64,000 nt of DNA from NCBI GenBank assembly GCA_903896015.1, contig CAITWF010000025.1, forward strand, positions 1 through 64,000, written 5' to 3'. Under the pieces are notes generated by a model that saw only the letters and a list, made by a program, of their open reading frames with translations, was not told the DNA's origin and searched no databases. The position numbers and the translations under genes were made by a program. How positions within the stretch are numbered: position 1 is the first letter of the stretch; each line of letters begins with the position of its first letter. Source of the stretch: an uncultured Opitutia bacterium. Lineage in GTDB: Bacteria > Verrucomicrobiota > Verrucomicrobiia > Opitutales > Opitutaceae. Shown in pieces: positions 18,789 to 29,038 of this stretch.

Positions 18789-19151
18789 ATGAAAACCTTC
18801 CTCCTGCTCGTCGTCTCAAATATTTTCATGACCTGCGCCTGGTATGGTCAGCTCAAGTGGAAGATTTTCGAGGGTAAGTCGCTCGCGGTCGTCATCCTGA
18901 TGTCGTGGGGGATCGCGTTCTTCGAGTATTGTCTGATGGTGCCGGCGAACCGCGACGGTTACGCGCATGGCCTCAGCGGCTACCAGCTCAAAATCATCCA
19001 GGAAGTGATCACGCTGGCGGTCTTCGTCGGTTTCGCGTGGCTCGTGCTCGGCGAAAAGCTCACGTGGAACTACGCCGTGAGCTTCGGGCTAATCCTCCTC
19101 GCAGTTTACTTTGCGACGGCGTTCAAGCCGGGCGGGCCGACATCGCATTAA
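18789..19151 (+). CDS. DMT-family membrane protein (DUF486)
   Basis: A 120-residue protein with four hydrophobic segments (about 3-17, 30-48, 67-87 and 92-111). The sequence MTCAWYGQLK and the segment FFEYCLMVPANRDGY are signature parts of DUF486, a small four-helix family of the drug/metabolite transporter superfamily with no assigned substrate. The conserved residues between helices 2 and 3 (PANR.G) are intact. It lies in the inner membrane. The start follows the inverted repeat at 18704-18782 so closely that the repeat forms its 5' leader. Confidence 0.9.
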   Translation: MKTFLLLVVSNIFMTCAWYGQLKWKIFEGKSLAVVILMSWGIAFFEYCLMVPANRDGYAHGLSGYQLKIIQEVITLAVFVGFAWLVLGEKLTWNYAVSFGLILLAVYFATAFKPGGPTSH

Positions 19152-19164
19152 AGCGAAGATCGGC

Positions 19165-19190
19165 TTGACGTGTTCAGGTGAACACGTCAA
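19165..19190 (+). promoter_or_regulatory. SOS box (LexA operator) upstream of recA
   Basis: A perfect inverted repeat with 12-bp arms, TTGACGTGTTCA and TGAACACGTCAA, separated by GG. Its core TGTTC-AGGT-GAACA (19171-19184) is exactly the TGTTC-N4-GAACA LexA motif described for Verrucomicrobia. It lies about 100 bp before the recA ATG and just after the DUF486 gene. TTGACG at 19165 could also serve as a -35 box overlapped by the operator, but I see no convincing -10 at the right spacing. Confidence 0.88.
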
Positions 19191-19285
19191 CCATTCCGCC
19201 CACAACTGCTCCATACTTGCGACGCCGATTTTGCTTCGCAGGCTGGCGCCCTTAAACGAAAACCGTCCTCTAAATCCTACCCGCC

Positions 19286-20365
19286 ATGTCCAAAGCCGCA
19301 CCCGCCGCCAAACCCACCGCCGCCGTCTCGACCGCGGTCACCCACGCCCGCGACAAGAACATCGACCTCGCACTCTCCGCCATCACCAAACAGTTCGGCG
19401 AAGGCTCGATCATGCGCCTGGGCAGCAACCAGAAGATGAAGGTCGAGACGCTCTCGACCGGCTCCCTCGCGATCGACCTCGCCCTCGGCGTCGGCGGCCT
19501 GCCCAAAGGCCGCATCATTGAAATTTACGGTCCGGAATCGTCCGGCAAGACCACCTTCTGTCTCAGCGTCATCGCCGAGGCCCAGAAAAAGGGCGGGCTC
19601 GCCGCCTTCATTGACGTCGAGCACGCTCTCGACCCAAAATATGCCCGCGTCGTCGGCGTGAAGCTCGACGATCTCCTCGTCTCCCAGCCCGACTCCGGCG
19701 AGGACGCGCTCAACATCATGGAGACGCTCATCCGCTCTAACTCGATCGACGTCATCATTCTCGATTCCGTCGCCGCGCTCATCACCAAGTCGGAGCTCGA
19801 CGGCCAGATGGGCGACATGACGATGGGCAGCCAAGCCCGCCTGATGTCGCAGGCCATGCGCCGTCTCACCGCCGTCGTCAGCAAGACGAACTGCGTGTGC
19901 ATTTTCACCAACCAGATTCGCGAAAAGATCGGCGTGATGTTCGGCAGCCCCGAAACCACTTCCGGTGGCCGCGCCCTGAAGTTCTTCTCGTCCGTCCGCA
20001 TCGACATCCGCCGCAAGGACCAGATCAAGACGCCCGAAGGCAAAGTCATCGGTAACCGCACTAAGATCAAAATCGTGAAGAACAAGATCGCCCCGCCGTT
20101 TACCGAGGTGGAGTTCGACATCATGTATGACGAGGGCATCTCGAAGCTCGGCTCGCTCCTCGATCTCGGCCTCGAGCACAAGATTCTCGAAAAGAAGGGC
20201 GCGTGGATCGCCTACGAAGGCGCGCTCGTCGGCCAGGGCCGTGACGCCGCCAAGCTCGCGCTCAAGGAAAAGCCCGAACTCGCCGAAAAGATCGGCGCGG
20301 CGATTCTGGCTAAGGTCAACATCACCGGCGGCACCGCCGTCACCGGCGAAGCTGCGGTGGAGTAA
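19286..20365 (+). CDS. recA: RecA recombinase
   Basis: A 359-residue protein, the normal RecA length. Walker A is GPESSGKTT, the Walker B region [17 protein letters not shown] is followed by the L1 loop [20 protein letters not shown], and the L2 region is [20 protein letters not shown]. It forms filaments on single-stranded DNA, drives homologous recombination and stimulates LexA self-cleavage. The N-terminal 30 residues are Ala-rich and extended compared with E. coli RecA. The upstream SOS box indicates damage-inducible expression. A hairpin follows the stop. Confidence 0.98.
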   Translation: MSKAAPAAKPTAAVSTAVTHARDKNIDLALSAITKQFGEGSIMRLGSNQKMKVETLSTGSLAIDLALGVGGLPKGRIIEIYGPESSGKTTFCLSVIAEAQKKGGLAAFIDVEHALDPKYARVVGVKLDDLLVSQPDSGEDALNIMETLIRSNSIDVIILDSVAALITKSELDGQMGDMTMGSQARLMSQAMRRLTAVVSKTNCVCIFTNQIREKIGVMFGSPETTSGGRALKFFSSVRIDIRRKDQIKTPEGKVIGNRTKIKIVKNKIAPPFTEVEFDIMYDEGISKLGSLLDLGLEHKILEKKGAWIAYEGALVGQGRDAAKLALKEKPELAEKIGAAILAKVNITGGTAVTGEAAVE

Positions 20366-20382
20366 GAAAAAATCGTTTCGAT

Positions 20383-20418
20383 CGCCGGCAGTCTCACTGT
20401 GGAGTTGAACTGCCGGCG
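20383..20418 (+). terminator. Hairpin after recA
   Basis: Perfect 10-bp arms CGCCGGCAGT (20383-20392) and ACTGCCGGCG (20409-20418) enclose 16 nt, in which CTC and GAG can extend the stem. It begins 17 bp after the recA stop. There is no U-tract after it, so it may act as an mRNA 3' stabiliser or a rho-assisted terminator rather than a classical intrinsic one. Confidence 0.5.
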
Positions 20419-20439
20419 GCTCGTTTGGTCTAGTGGGGA

Positions 20440-21819
20440 ATGCCGGTATCTGCCTCCTCGCACATTCGATCGATCACACTTACTCTAGTGTTTTTCGTCA
20501 GCGCGAATGGCATTATCGCGCAGGACTCCAAGCCGATCCTGATGTCTCGCACGGGTGGAGGCTCTTGGTCGACGCCCGCCGACCTTCAAGCTTCGGCCAA
20601 AAACGGCAACCCCAAGGCCTGCGCGCAACTCGGCGAGGCGCTGCTCCGCGGCGACGCTGATTTTCCCAAAGACGTCCCGCGCGCCCTCGCGCTCCTTGAG
20701 CAGGCCGCGCGCGCTGGTCAGGCCTCAGCCGCCTTTCGTATCGGCATGCTGCTCGCCAACGGCGACAACGTCGCTCTCGATCGCCCGCGCGCCCTCGCCT
20801 ACTTCCGTGCCGCTGCGGCCGGCGGAGCTGCGGAGGCGTTTCACAATCTCGGCGCGACCTATTCGACGGGCCGCGGCGTGAAGCGTGACTACGCCGAGGC
20901 CCTCGCCTGGCTCATCCTTGCAAAAAAGCACGGCGCACCCGGCACCAGCGCCGACGATCTGCGCGCCTACCTCAAATCGATCGGATGTGCCGAGCTGATC
21001 CCCGCGGGAGAAAAGCGCGCAATCGACCTCGAAAGCGAACTTGCGCACGCCTCCGTCACCCAACTTCTGCCACCGCCCTCATCGTTCAACAGCGCCGCGC
21101 CGGCCGCGGAAACCGCGCCACCACCCGCCCCCGCTCCGCTCCCCCCACCCACTGCGCCCGCTCCCATCGCGGATAGTATTCCGATCACACCCAACCCGCT
21201 GACCGCGCTCGCCGACCCTAAAATGCCTACGCTGCCTTCCCTCGCCAGCCCGCTCGATGTCCTGCCCGCCGACGACCCGGTTAAACTCGCCGCGCCCACC
21301 GGCCGCATCTGGGATTGGCCGCATCTCTCCACGCTTCAGGCGGCCGCCAACGCCGGCGATCGCGATGCCCTCGCCGCCCTCGGAAAACTCCTCCTCGACG
21401 GTAATCGCTTCACCACTGATGTCCCGCGTGCGATCGCCTTGCTCGAACGCGCCGCAAAATCCGGTAGCGGCGACGCAGCCTTTCTCCTCGCCGATCTCTA
21501 CACGAAAAATCTGCAGGCCCCGCGCGACGCCAAGAAGGCCTTCGCTTTCACCCTGCAAGCAGCGATCGGAGGAGTGCGCGCCGCCGCTTACAACCTCGGC
21601 GCCCTCTACGCCAACGGCACCGGCACCGCGGCCGACTACACCGAGGCGCTCGCGTGGCTGATCGTCGCGCAGCACTTCAACCTCGATTCCGGCCAGCTCG
21701 CGCGCATCCGCGACTACGTGACCAAGACCGACGCGAAACAAATTCCCGTCGCCGAAAAACGCGCCACCGATCGCATCAAGGCCATCGAGGCGATCCGGGC
21801 AACTTTGTCTGGCCTGTAG
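20440..21819 (+). CDS. Secreted Sel1/TPR-like repeat protein
   Basis: A 459-residue protein with an N-terminal signal sequence (hydrophobic core TLVFFVSANGIIAQ). Two blocks of Sel1-like repeats are visible: about 35-180 (for example DVPRALALLEQAARAGQASA, then a unit with GRGVKRDYAEALAWLILAKK) and about 290-440 (DVPRAIALLERAAKSGSGDA, then GTGTAADYTEALAWLIVAQ). A Pro/Ala-rich linker of roughly 60 residues joins them. Sel1 repeats are protein-interaction scaffolds. The two halves are similar, suggesting an internal duplication. Partners are unknown; it follows recA by 74 bp but its leader does not suggest shared function. Confidence 0.8.
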   Translation: MPVSASSHIRSITLTLVFFVSANGIIAQDSKPILMSRTGGGSWSTPADLQASAKNGNPKACAQLGEALLRGDADFPKDVPRALALLEQAARAGQASAAFRIGMLLANGDNVALDRPRALAYFRAAAAGGAAEAFHNLGATYSTGRGVKRDYAEALAWLILAKKHGAPGTSADDLRAYLKSIGCAELIPAGEKRAIDLESELAHASVTQLLPPPSSFNSAAPAAETAPPPAPAPLPPPTAPAPIADSIPITPNPLTALADPKMPTLPSLASPLDVLPADDPVKLAAPTGRIWDWPHLSTLQAAANAGDRDALAALGKLLLDGNRFTTDVPRAIALLERAAKSGSGDAAFLLADLYTKNLQAPRDAKKAFAFTLQAAIGGVRAAAYNLGALYANGTGTAADYTEALAWLIVAQHFNLDSGQLARIRDYVTKTDAKQIPVAEKRATDRIKAIEAIRATLSGL

Positions 21820-21880
21820 AAAACGGTCAGGTGCGTTGCACGGTTGCGACTCACCCCGCGACCGCGTCAACTTAGCGGCG

Positions 21881-22393
21881 ATGAAACGCCACGGACTTAT
21901 TCCCGCCGTCGTAATTTTGCTAGCGCTCTTATGGGCTCTGGCGGGCTGCGCCGCCATTCGCACCGACCCGCCCGATCGCGTTGCCGCCGAAACCCAAATC
22001 CGCTCGCGCATCGCCTCGATCCGCGAAGCCATCCTAGCCCGCTCCGCCGAAGGCATCGTGCACTGGGCCACCGGTGACTGGAGTTTCACTGGCGCTGACG
22101 GCGTGAAATTCGATCGCGCGGGCTACCTCGCGCGCACCACCGCTCTCTTCGCCCGCGTGCCCGCGATCGAATCGCTCGACACTCAAGTCGATCGGCTGGA
22201 AATCCATGGCGACTCTGCCGACATCGAAATCACGCAAACGATGGTGCGCCGCGAAATAGATCCCGCGACCAAGGCCGAGACTCGCGTGTGGTTGCGCTAC
22301 CGTGAAAAGCACCGCTGGGTCGCAGTAGCGCGTGACTGGCGCGTGCAAGCCGTGGCTTTTATCGGCCAACCCGAGCGAAAAAATATTCCGTAG
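21881..22393 (+). CDS. Putative lipoprotein with SnoaL/DUF4440-like domain
   Basis: A 170-residue protein. The ATG at 21881 begins a lipoprotein signal with a hydrophobic core and LAGC ending at Cys23. The mature part has the feel of a SnoaL/NTF2-like domain: an N-terminal helix ETQIRSRIASIREAILARSA, then W-x-F-x-GADGVKFDRAGYLAR, and beta-strands ending with KHRWVAVARDWRVQAVAF. Such domains bind small hydrophobic ligands or have no catalytic role. The family assignment is by general pattern only. A short hairpin (22394-22412) follows directly after the stop. Confidence 0.6.
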   Translation: MKRHGLIPAVVILLALLWALAGCAAIRTDPPDRVAAETQIRSRIASIREAILARSAEGIVHWATGDWSFTGADGVKFDRAGYLARTTALFARVPAIESLDTQVDRLEIHGDSADIEITQTMVRREIDPATKAETRVWLRYREKHRWVAVARDWRVQAVAFIGQPERKNIP

Positions 22394-22412
22394 TTCGCCG
22401 GCCATCGGCGAA
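22394..22412 (+). terminator. Small hairpin after the lipoprotein gene
   Basis: Arms TTCGCCG and CGGCGAA with a 5-nt loop begin at the base after the TAG stop. The downstream sequence (atttaccg) holds only a short T-run, so this is a weak terminator candidate. Confidence 0.4.
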
Positions 22413-22485
22413 ATTTACCGCGCGAAAATTACGGCAAAAAACGCGCCCCATGTCCCAGCGCGGTTTGCCGTTGAGGGGATGAAAT

Positions 22486-22500
22486 GATTGGTCCCCAATC
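22486..22500. promoter_or_regulatory. Short inverted repeat before the ABC transporter genes
   Basis: GATTGG-TCC-CCAATC is a perfect 6-bp inverted repeat with a 3-nt centre, ending 9 bp before the ATG of the ABC ATPase. It could be an operator or a small hairpin in the leader. Short palindromes of this size also arise by chance. Confidence 0.3.
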
Positions 22501-22509
22501 GCTTTCGCC

Positions 22510-23259
22510 ATGCCCACCACGACCACTTCTCTCCCTGCGCCAAACCAACAGGTGCGCGAAGCGGTCTTTACGGTGCGCGGGTTGGAGCGGATTTACGGCG
22601 AAGGCGAGGCTGCCGTCACCGCCCTCCGCGGCGTCGATCTCGATCTGTTTGCGAGCGAGCTGATCGTTTTGCTCGGCGCGTCGGGCAGCGGAAAATCCAC
22701 ATTGCTCAACCAGCTCGGCGGTCTCGACTCGCCCACTCGCGGCACGCTCCGCTACCGCGACTGGGATCTCGCCCACGCCGACGAAGCGGGTCTCACGCAA
22801 TTCCGCCGCGGCGCCGTCGGCTTTGTTTTCCAAGCCTACAATCTGATTCCAAGCCTCACCGCGCGCGAAAACGTCGCGCTCATCACTGAAATTTGCGCCG
22901 ACCCGATGGCGCCCGAGGAGGCGTTGCGTCTCGTCGGCCTTGCCGAGCGCATGGATCATTTTCCGGCGCAGCTTTCCGGCGGTGAGCAGCAGCGCGTCGC
23001 GATCGCACGCGCCATCGCGAAAAAGCCCGCCGTGCTCCTCTGCGATGAACCGACCGGCGCACTCGACGTCCACACCGGCATCACCGTCCTCGAGGCGATC
23101 GAGCACATCAACCGCGAGCTCGGCACGCTCACCGTCATCATCACGCACAACGCGATCCTCGCCGACATGGCCGATCGCGTCTTCACGCTCTCCGACGGGC
23201 GAATCGTGAACCAGCGCACCAACACCCAGCGCGGCAGCGTCAGCACGCTCGCCTGGTAA
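22510..23259 (+). CDS. ABC transporter ATP-binding protein (MacB/LolD type)
   Basis: A 249-residue ATPase. Walker A is GASGSGKST, the Q-loop lies in [16 protein letters not shown], the ABC signature is [14 protein letters not shown] and Walker B with catalytic Glu is [12 protein letters not shown]. The His switch is ITHN. The VFQxYNLIP and EPTGALD pattern is typical of the MacB/LolD subfamily that pairs with FtsX-type permeases. The permease gene follows after 21 bp and a HlyD adaptor after that, so this is a tripartite efflux set. No SD sequence is visible. Confidence 0.92.
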   Translation: MPTTTTSLPAPNQQVREAVFTVRGLERIYGEGEAAVTALRGVDLDLFASELIVLLGASGSGKSTLLNQLGGLDSPTRGTLRYRDWDLAHADEAGLTQFRRGAVGFVFQAYNLIPSLTARENVALITEICADPMAPEEALRLVGLAERMDHFPAQLSGGEQQRVAIARAIAKKPAVLLCDEPTGALDVHTGITVLEAIEHINRELGTLTVIITHNAILADMADRVFTLSDGRIVNQRTNTQRGSVSTLAW

Positions 23260-23280
23260 ACGCGGTCGCCATCCCGCGCC

Positions 23281-25647
23281 ATGAGTCTCCTCGATCGCAA
23301 GCTCCTCCGCGATCTCCGCGCCCTGAAGTCGCAGGCGATCGCCGTAGCGCTCGTGATGGCGTGCGGCCTCGCGATGATGATCATGACGCGCTCGCTGATC
23401 CTTTCGCTCACCTCGACGCGCGACGCCTACTACGAACAAAACCGCTTCGCGCAGATCTTCGCCACGCTCAAACGTGCGCCCAACTCCGTCCGCGATCAGC
23501 TCGCCGCCATTCCCGGCGTCGCGACTGTGCAAACCGGCATCGCGATTCGCGCGACCCTCGATGTGCCCGGACTGCCCGAGCCCGCGGTCGGTTTGATCAA
23601 CTCGTTGCCCGAGCGCAGCGCGCCCGTGCTCAACCTGCCCTACCTCCGCAGCGGCCGCCTGCCGGCGGGCGGCACGGCGCGCGGCCAAGTCGCCTCGGGC
23701 GAGGCGTTCGCTGAGGCGCACGGCCTCAAGCCGGGCGATAAAATCGCCGCCATTCTCAACGGCGCGAAGCAAACGTTTACGATCTCCGGTATCGTCCTCT
23801 CGCCGGAGTTTGTCTTTGAGTCACCGCCCGGCGCCGCGCTGCCCGACAACAAAACCTACGGCGTGTTTTGGATGCCCTACCGCGAACTCGCCACGGCGTT
23901 TCAACTCTACGGCGCATTCAACAACATCTCGCTCACGCTCGCGCCCGGCGCATCGGAAGGCGATGTGATCGCCGCGATCGATCGCGTGCTTGCGCCCTAC
24001 GGCGGCCGCGGTGCTTACGGGCGCGACAACCATCCGTCGCACCGCCGCCTCGACGACGAGATTCGCGTGCTGCAAGGCCTGTCGATCGCATTTCCTGTCG
24101 TGTTTCTCAGCGTCGCGGCGTTCATGGTGAATTCCGTGATGAGCCGACAGGTCGCGCTGCAACGCGAACAGATCGCGATGCTCAAAGCGTGCGGCTTTAG
24201 CAACGCGCAAGTCGGCGGCCACTATTTCAAGTTTTCGCTCGCGATCGTCGCGCTCGGCATCGGGCTCGGCGCGGCGGGCGGAATTTTTCTCGGGAGCAAA
24301 CTCGTGAACATGTATCACCTGTTTTTCCGGTTTCCGGAGCTCAACTTCGTGCTCGACGCGCACGTGCTCGTGATCGCGGCGATGGCGAGCGCGCTCGCGG
24401 CGTTCGTCGGCGTCGCGGGCGCGGTGCGACGCGCCGTGCGGCTGCCGCCGGCCGAGGCAATGCGGCCCGAGGCGCCGGCGAGCTTTCGGCCGGCATTCAT
24501 TGAAAATTTTCGCGGCGCGAAATGGTTCAGCGCGTCGTTTCGCATGGCGCTGCGCAACATCGAGCGCCGGCCAATTCGCAGCGGGCTCACGTGCATCGCG
24601 CTCGCACTCGCGACAGGAATTCTGATCGTGCCGAACACATTTCGCGACGGGATCGACTATGTCTTGGATTTTCAATGGGACATCGTGCAACGGCAGACCG
24701 TCACACTGTCGCTCGTCGAGCCGCAGGCGGAGCGCGCGATTGCGGATTTCCGCCACCTGCCAGGCGTCGTGCTCGCCGAGCCGTTTCGCTACGTGACGGT
24801 CGAGCTGCGTGCCGGGCCGGTCACGCGCCGGCTGCTGCTCCAAGGGCTCCCCGAGCACGGCACGCTGAACCGCGTGATCGATTCGCACATCGAGCAGTTC
24901 ACGCTGCCCGAGCGTGGGATCGTGATTTCGGCGAAACTCGCCGACGTGCTGCACGTGCGGCCGGGCGAGGAAGTGATCGCAAAGGTGCTTGAGGGCGAGG
25001 AGCGCGAACTGCGCGTGCCGATCGCGGGCCTAGCGGAAGATTTCGCGGGCACGGCCGCCTACATGGAGCGCCACGCGCTCAACCGCCTGCTGCTCGAGGG
25101 CGATCAAATCAACGGCGCGCACCTCGTGGTCGCGAAAAACCGGTGGAACGATTTTCTCACCGCCGTGAAAAATACGCCGCGCGCCGCGAGCTGCGTCATC
25201 AAGGACTCGATCCGCGATGGGTTTCGCAAAACCACCGGTGAGAGCATCGGCCTGCTGCAAAAAATGTATGCGATGTTCGCGACGATCGTGGCGTTCGGGA
25301 TTATCTACAACAGCGCGCGGATCTCGCTTTCGGAACGCGCGCGCGAGCTCGCCACGCTGCGCGTGCTCGGCTTCACGCGAGGAGAAGTTGGCGCCGTGCT
25401 GGTCGGTGAACTCGTCGTGCTCACGGTCATCGCGCTGCCACTCGGTCTAGTGATCGGATCGGGTTTCGCGCGCGGGATCATCGTGGCGGTGAACACCGAG
25501 ACCGTGCGGCTGCCGCTCGTGCTCACGCCGGCCAACTACGCTTCGGCGATTCTCGTGGTGGCGCTGGCTTCGGCGTTGTCGGCGCTGTTTGCGGCGCGCA
25601 AGCTGTCCGAAATCGACTTGCTGAGCGCGCTCAAGGCGCTCGATTGA
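23281..25647 (+). CDS. FtsX-family ABC permease
   Basis: A 788-residue inner-membrane protein with an N-terminal TM (about 19-41), a large periplasmic region, three TMs around 270-375, a second periplasmic domain and three TMs near the C-terminus (about 665-780). This is two fused FtsX units, as in the larger permease proteins of lipoprotein-type or peptide efflux systems. Unlike MacB the ATPase is separate. The likely substrate is a lipid, peptide or small hydrophobic molecule, but nothing in the sequence settles it. Its TGA overlaps a possible TTG start of the next gene. Confidence 0.88.
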   Translation: MSLLDRKLLRDLRALKSQAIAVALVMACGLAMMIMTRSLILSLTSTRDAYYEQNRFAQIFATLKRAPNSVRDQLAAIPGVATVQTGIAIRATLDVPGLPEPAVGLINSLPERSAPVLNLPYLRSGRLPAGGTARGQVASGEAFAEAHGLKPGDKIAAILNGAKQTFTISGIVLSPEFVFESPPGAALPDNKTYGVFWMPYRELATAFQLYGAFNNISLTLAPGASEGDVIAAIDRVLAPYGGRGAYGRDNHPSHRRLDDEIRVLQGLSIAFPVVFLSVAAFMVNSVMSRQVALQREQIAMLKACGFSNAQVGGHYFKFSLAIVALGIGLGAAGGIFLGSKLVNMYHLFFRFPELNFVLDAHVLVIAAMASALAAFVGVAGAVRRAVRLPPAEAMRPEAPASFRPAFIENFRGAKWFSASFRMALRNIERRPIRSGLTCIALALATGILIVPNTFRDGIDYVLDFQWDIVQRQTVTLSLVEPQAERAIADFRHLPGVVLAEPFRYVTVELRAGPVTRRLLLQGLPEHGTLNRVIDSHIEQFTLPERGIVISAKLADVLHVRPGEEVIAKVLEGEERELRVPIAGLAEDFAGTAAYMERHALNRLLLEGDQINGAHLVVAKNRWNDFLTAVKNTPRAASCVIKDSIRDGFRKTTGESIGLLQKMYAMFATIVAFGIIYNSARISLSERARELATLRVLGFTRGEVGAVLVGELVVLTVIALPLGLVIGSGFARGIIVAVNTETVRLPLVLTPANYASAILVVALASALSALFAARKLSEIDLLSALKALD

Positions 25648-25664
25648 CTCGAAAAAAATTCTCC

Positions 25665-26912
25665 ATGAGTCCAACCGTTTCACCCTCGCCCGCCGGGAAA
25701 AAAAATGGCGCGCCCATCTGGCGCCGCCAGTTGCCGTGGATCGGCCTGGGGCTGCTGGTCGCGTTGATCGCGTTTGGCCTGTGGCCGCGCGCCGTCTCCG
25801 TCGAAAGCGCGATCGTCACGCGCGGTCCACTGTTGGTGACGGTCGACGAGCAGGGCATGACGCGCGTGAAAAATCGCTATCTTGTCTCAGCACCGGTCGC
25901 CGGCCAACTCCGCCGGATCGATTGGAAAGCGGGCGCGCCGGTCGAAGCGGGCAAGACCGTGCTAGCGGTGTTGGAGACCAACGGTGCAGATTTTCTCGAT
26001 GCGCGCAGCCAAGCACAGGCCGAGGCGCGCGTGCACGCGGCCGAAGCGGCGCGCGAGGCGGCGGCGGCGCAACGGGCGCGAGCCGGCGCGTCCGCGAAAA
26101 TGTTTTCTGCCGATTTTGATCGGCTGAAGGACTTGTTTGGAAAAAAAGTTTTGTCGCAGCAGGAATTCGAAGTCGCGCAGATGCGCGCGGACACGGCGGC
26201 GCAGGAAATGCGGGCGGCCGAATTTTCGCTGCAGGTGGCGGAGTTTGAATTGCAGCAGGCGCGTGCGCTGCTCGTGCGCGGCCAACCGGGCGGGGGCGCC
26301 GAGCCCCTCGTGATCACATCGCCGGTGAACGGAAAAATTCTACGCGTGCTTCAGGAGAGTTCGCGCGTCGTCCCCGCCGGATTTGCGCTGCTCGAAGTCG
26401 GCGATCCCACCGATCTTGAGGTGCGGATCGAGGTGTTGTCGCGCGACGGCGTCGCGATCAAACCGGGCGCACGCGTAATCCTGGAGCAGTGGGGCGGACC
26501 GGAGCCGCTGCAGGCGCGCGTGCGGCTGGTGGAGCCGTCGGCGTTCACGAAGATTTCTGCGCTCGGCGTCGAGGAGCAACGCGTTTACGTGGTCGCCGAT
26601 TTCACCGATCCGATCGAGAAGCGCCCCACCCTCGGCGACAGTTATCGCGTGGAGGCGCGCGTAGTGATTTGGGAAAACGCGAGCGCGCTGCACGCGCCGG
26701 CAGGGAGTTTATTTCAACGCGGCGGCGGCTGGCAGTCGTTTGTAATTGAGGGAAGCCGCGCACGTCTGCGCAGCGTGAAAGTCGGCCGCAGCAACGGCGT
26801 GGAGACCGAGATCCTCGACGGCTTGGCGGACGGCACACGCGTGGTGGTCTATCCGGGTGACAAGGTCTCCGACGGCGGGCGCGTCGAGCCGCTCGTCGTC
26901 AACGCCCGCTAG
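25665..26912 (+). CDS. HlyD/RND-type periplasmic adaptor
   Basis: A 415-residue membrane-fusion protein. Start at the ATG at 25665; a TTG at 25644 overlapping the permease stop is an alternative that would couple translation. A single N-terminal TM (about 23-41) anchors it. Then come a lipoyl half-motif ([20 protein letters not shown]), a long Ala/Arg-rich coiled coil (about 100-190), the second lipoyl half ([20 protein letters not shown]) and a beta-barrel/membrane-proximal region. It should link the FtsX permease to an outer-membrane channel, which is not encoded here. Its TAG shares bases with the stop of the convergent pdxH gene. Confidence 0.88.
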   Translation: MSPTVSPSPAGKKNGAPIWRRQLPWIGLGLLVALIAFGLWPRAVSVESAIVTRGPLLVTVDEQGMTRVKNRYLVSAPVAGQLRRIDWKAGAPVEAGKTVLAVLETNGADFLDARSQAQAEARVHAAEAAREAAAAQRARAGASAKMFSADFDRLKDLFGKKVLSQQEFEVAQMRADTAAQEMRAAEFSLQVAEFELQQARALLVRGQPGGGAEPLVITSPVNGKILRVLQESSRVVPAGFALLEVGDPTDLEVRIEVLSRDGVAIKPGARVILEQWGGPEPLQARVRLVEPSAFTKISALGVEEQRVYVVADFTDPIEKRPTLGDSYRVEARVVIWENASALHAPAGSLFQRGGGWQSFVIEGSRARLRSVKVGRSNGVETEILDGLADGTRVVVYPGDKVSDGGRVEPLVVNAR

Positions 26913-27490
26913 GGAAACAGCCACTTGGCGCTCCAGCCGTCGCGGTCGCGCGTGATTTTTTCGCGGTCGTGATGACGAAACGCGCGCGCCTGCCAAAATT
27001 CAATTGCTTCCGGCTCGACGCGCCAGCCCGACCAATGTGGCGGGCGCGGCACCGCGCCGATCGGGAAGCGCACTGCAGCCGCCGCAACCGCCCGCTCAAG
27101 TTCGAACCGACCGGCCATTGGTTGCGATTGGGCCGAAGCCCAGGCCCCGAGCTGGCTCAACCGCGGGCGAGTGGCGAAATAGGCATCAGCCTCCGCCGGA
27201 TCGACCGCGACAACGGGACCATCGATCCGGACCTGGCGCTCGAGTTTCGGCCAGTGAAAGCAGAGGGATGCGTTCGGATTGGCGCGAAGCGCGATGGATT
27301 TTGGGCTTTGTAGGTTCGTGTAAAAAACAAATCCACGTTCGTCCGCGTGCTTGAGCAAAACCATCCGAACGGCGGGCCGGCCGTCTCCGCTCGCCGTCGC
27401 GAGAGCCATCGCCGTCGGATCGTACGGCTCGATCGCGCGCGCTTCCGCGAACCATTGCTGAAATTTTTCGATCGGGTGCGGCGCGGCCAT
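26909..27490 (-). CDS. pdxH: Pyridoxamine 5'-phosphate oxidase-like protein (divergent copy)
   Basis: A 193-residue flavoprotein using the ATG at 27490 ([14 protein letters not shown]). PdxH hallmarks are the FMN/PLP segments [42 protein letters not shown] and the C-terminal IEFWQAR. It converts pyridoxamine or pyridoxine 5'-phosphate to PLP. The C-terminal block is unusual: canonical enzymes have G-R-x-x-R-L-H-D-R-L, here it is [17 protein letters not shown], and it ends KWLFP instead of ERLAP. A second, canonical pdxH lies at the right end of the window, so this copy may have a changed specificity. Confidence 0.8.
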   Translation of the reverse strand: MAAPHPIEKFQQWFAEARAIEPYDPTAMALATASGDGRPAVRMVLLKHADERGFVFYTNLQSPKSIALRANPNASLCFHWPKLERQVRIDGPVVAVDPAEADAYFATRPRLSQLGAWASAQSQPMAGRFELERAVAAAAVRFPIGAVPRPPHWSGWRVEPEAIEFWQARAFRHHDREKITRDRDGWSAKWLFP

Positions 27491-27613
27491 GGCTGATAAG
27501 CTTGCCGCAATCGGCGCTGACCCGCTGCGTGCGATTTGTGCAAGGTTGCGCAGGGTTTGTGCGGGGACGTTTGACTTGCAACCGGCGACTGCGAAACGTC
27601 GCCCACCGCAAAA

Positions 27614-28984
27614 ATGCCGCGCTTCCACGACACCATCGCTGCACTCGCGACGCCGACCGGCACCTCGGCGATCGCTTTGTTACGCACGAGCGGACCAGGG
27701 GCGGTGAAACTCGCGCAGGAAATCTTTGGCGAGAATCCCCCTCCCCGCCTCTCTCGTCATTCCGACTACCACGATCACGGAGGCGGGCTGGTAGATGATG
27801 TGCTGTTCACGTTTTTTGCCGGACCCAACTCTTACACCGGCGAAGATTCACTGGAGATTTCGTGTCACGGAAACCCGTTTATCGCCCAAAAGATTCTCGA
27901 AGATCTGATTGCGCGCGGATGTCGTCTCGCCGAGCCGGGCGAATTCACCAAACGAGCCTTTCTCAACGGCCGCATGGACCTCAGCCAAGCCGAGGCGGTA
28001 ATGGATTTGATCAGCGCACGCAGTGAACGGGCGCTGGCCGCCGCCAACCGCCAGTTGCGCGGCTCACTCGGCAAACACATGGGCGCGCTAACCGATCGGC
28101 TACTTAATGTCGTCGCGCGCGTAGAAGCCTACATTGATTTTCCCGAGGAAGACTTGCCGCCTGAAGATCAGTCGCTTCTCGATCGGGAGTTGGCCGGTAT
28201 CGCTGCCGACACGAGCCGATTGTTGGCGACAAGCCACTATGGTCAGCTTTTGCGCGATGGGATAAAAACAGTGATTGTTGGACCGCCGAACGTCGGGAAG
28301 AGCAGCCTGTTAAACCGCCTGGTCGGTCGGGAACGCGCGCTTGTCAGCCCAGAACCTGGAACAACGCGCGATTTCATTGAAGAGCGGATTCTCGTTGGGT
28401 CCCATTGCCTTAGAATCATCGATACAGCCGGGCTGAATCCGCGCCCTGCTCCCCTAGAGAAACTCGGTATGAACAAGACTCTGGAGTGCATCGCAGAGGC
28501 AGATCTGCTCTTGGTGGTCCTGGATGGAAGCGATCCCACCGCAGTAATCCCGGCGGCGCTCGTCTCGGAAGATTTGACTGAGAAATGTATTATCATATTT
28601 AACAAAAACGACTTATATGACAAAAGATTGGCGCCCCCGATTGCATCATCCGATGTGTCGGGTAAGATCACCACGCTCGACATCTCAGCTCAAACTGGCG
28701 CTGGGCTGAGCGAACTCATCGACGTAATTGCCCGATCAGCCGATCGCTTCAAAGGCGACTTCGATCACGAATTCATCGCGATTAACACCCGTCACTCCGG
28801 AGCGCTCGAAAACGCCCTCAGCCAGTTAAAAGATGCTAGCGAAAAACTGGCCAAAGGGGAGGCCTTTGAATTGCTCGCAAGCGATCTACGCGGTGCCCTA
28901 GCCTACTTTGGAGAGATCGTGGGAAAGTTCGACAACGAAGCGATGCTCGATCGATTGTTTGCCACGTTCTGTATCGGAAAGTGA
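27614..28984 (+). CDS. mnmE: tRNA modification GTPase MnmE
   Basis: A 456-residue protein, full length. The N-terminal folate-binding domain (1-120) includes [15 protein letters not shown]. The G domain has P-loop GPPNVGKSS (223-231), the switch region [12 protein letters not shown] (270-273) and NKND. The C-terminal catalytic Cys lies in the final FCIGK motif. With MnmG it forms the 5-(carboxymethyl)aminomethyl group on wobble uridine of certain tRNAs. It is divergent from pdxH. GC content and third-position bias fall in the second half of the gene, and the low-GC state continues through mnmG. Confidence 0.97.
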   Translation: MPRFHDTIAALATPTGTSAIALLRTSGPGAVKLAQEIFGENPPPRLSRHSDYHDHGGGLVDDVLFTFFAGPNSYTGEDSLEISCHGNPFIAQKILEDLIARGCRLAEPGEFTKRAFLNGRMDLSQAEAVMDLISARSERALAAANRQLRGSLGKHMGALTDRLLNVVARVEAYIDFPEEDLPPEDQSLLDRELAGIAADTSRLLATSHYGQLLRDGIKTVIVGPPNVGKSSLLNRLVGRERALVSPEPGTTRDFIEERILVGSHCLRIIDTAGLNPRPAPLEKLGMNKTLECIAEADLLLVVLDGSDPTAVIPAALVSEDLTEKCIIIFNKNDLYDKRLAPPIASSDVSGKITTLDISAQTGAGLSELIDVIARSADRFKGDFDHEFIAINTRHSGALENALSQLKDASEKLAKGEAFELLASDLRGALAYFGEIVGKFDNEAMLDRLFATFCIGK

Positions 28985-29038
28985 TGCGCGTGGGAACGTT
29001 GGATCGCATGATCAGTATTCCTTACTTTTCTTAATAAA

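Noticed and set aside
28985-29038. AT-rich gap between mnmE and mnmG as a replication origin
   Set aside because: It is only 54 bp and I see no DnaA boxes of the TTATCCACA type, nor in the AT-rich 3' part of mnmG. The parS-like site suggests oriC is near but not here.
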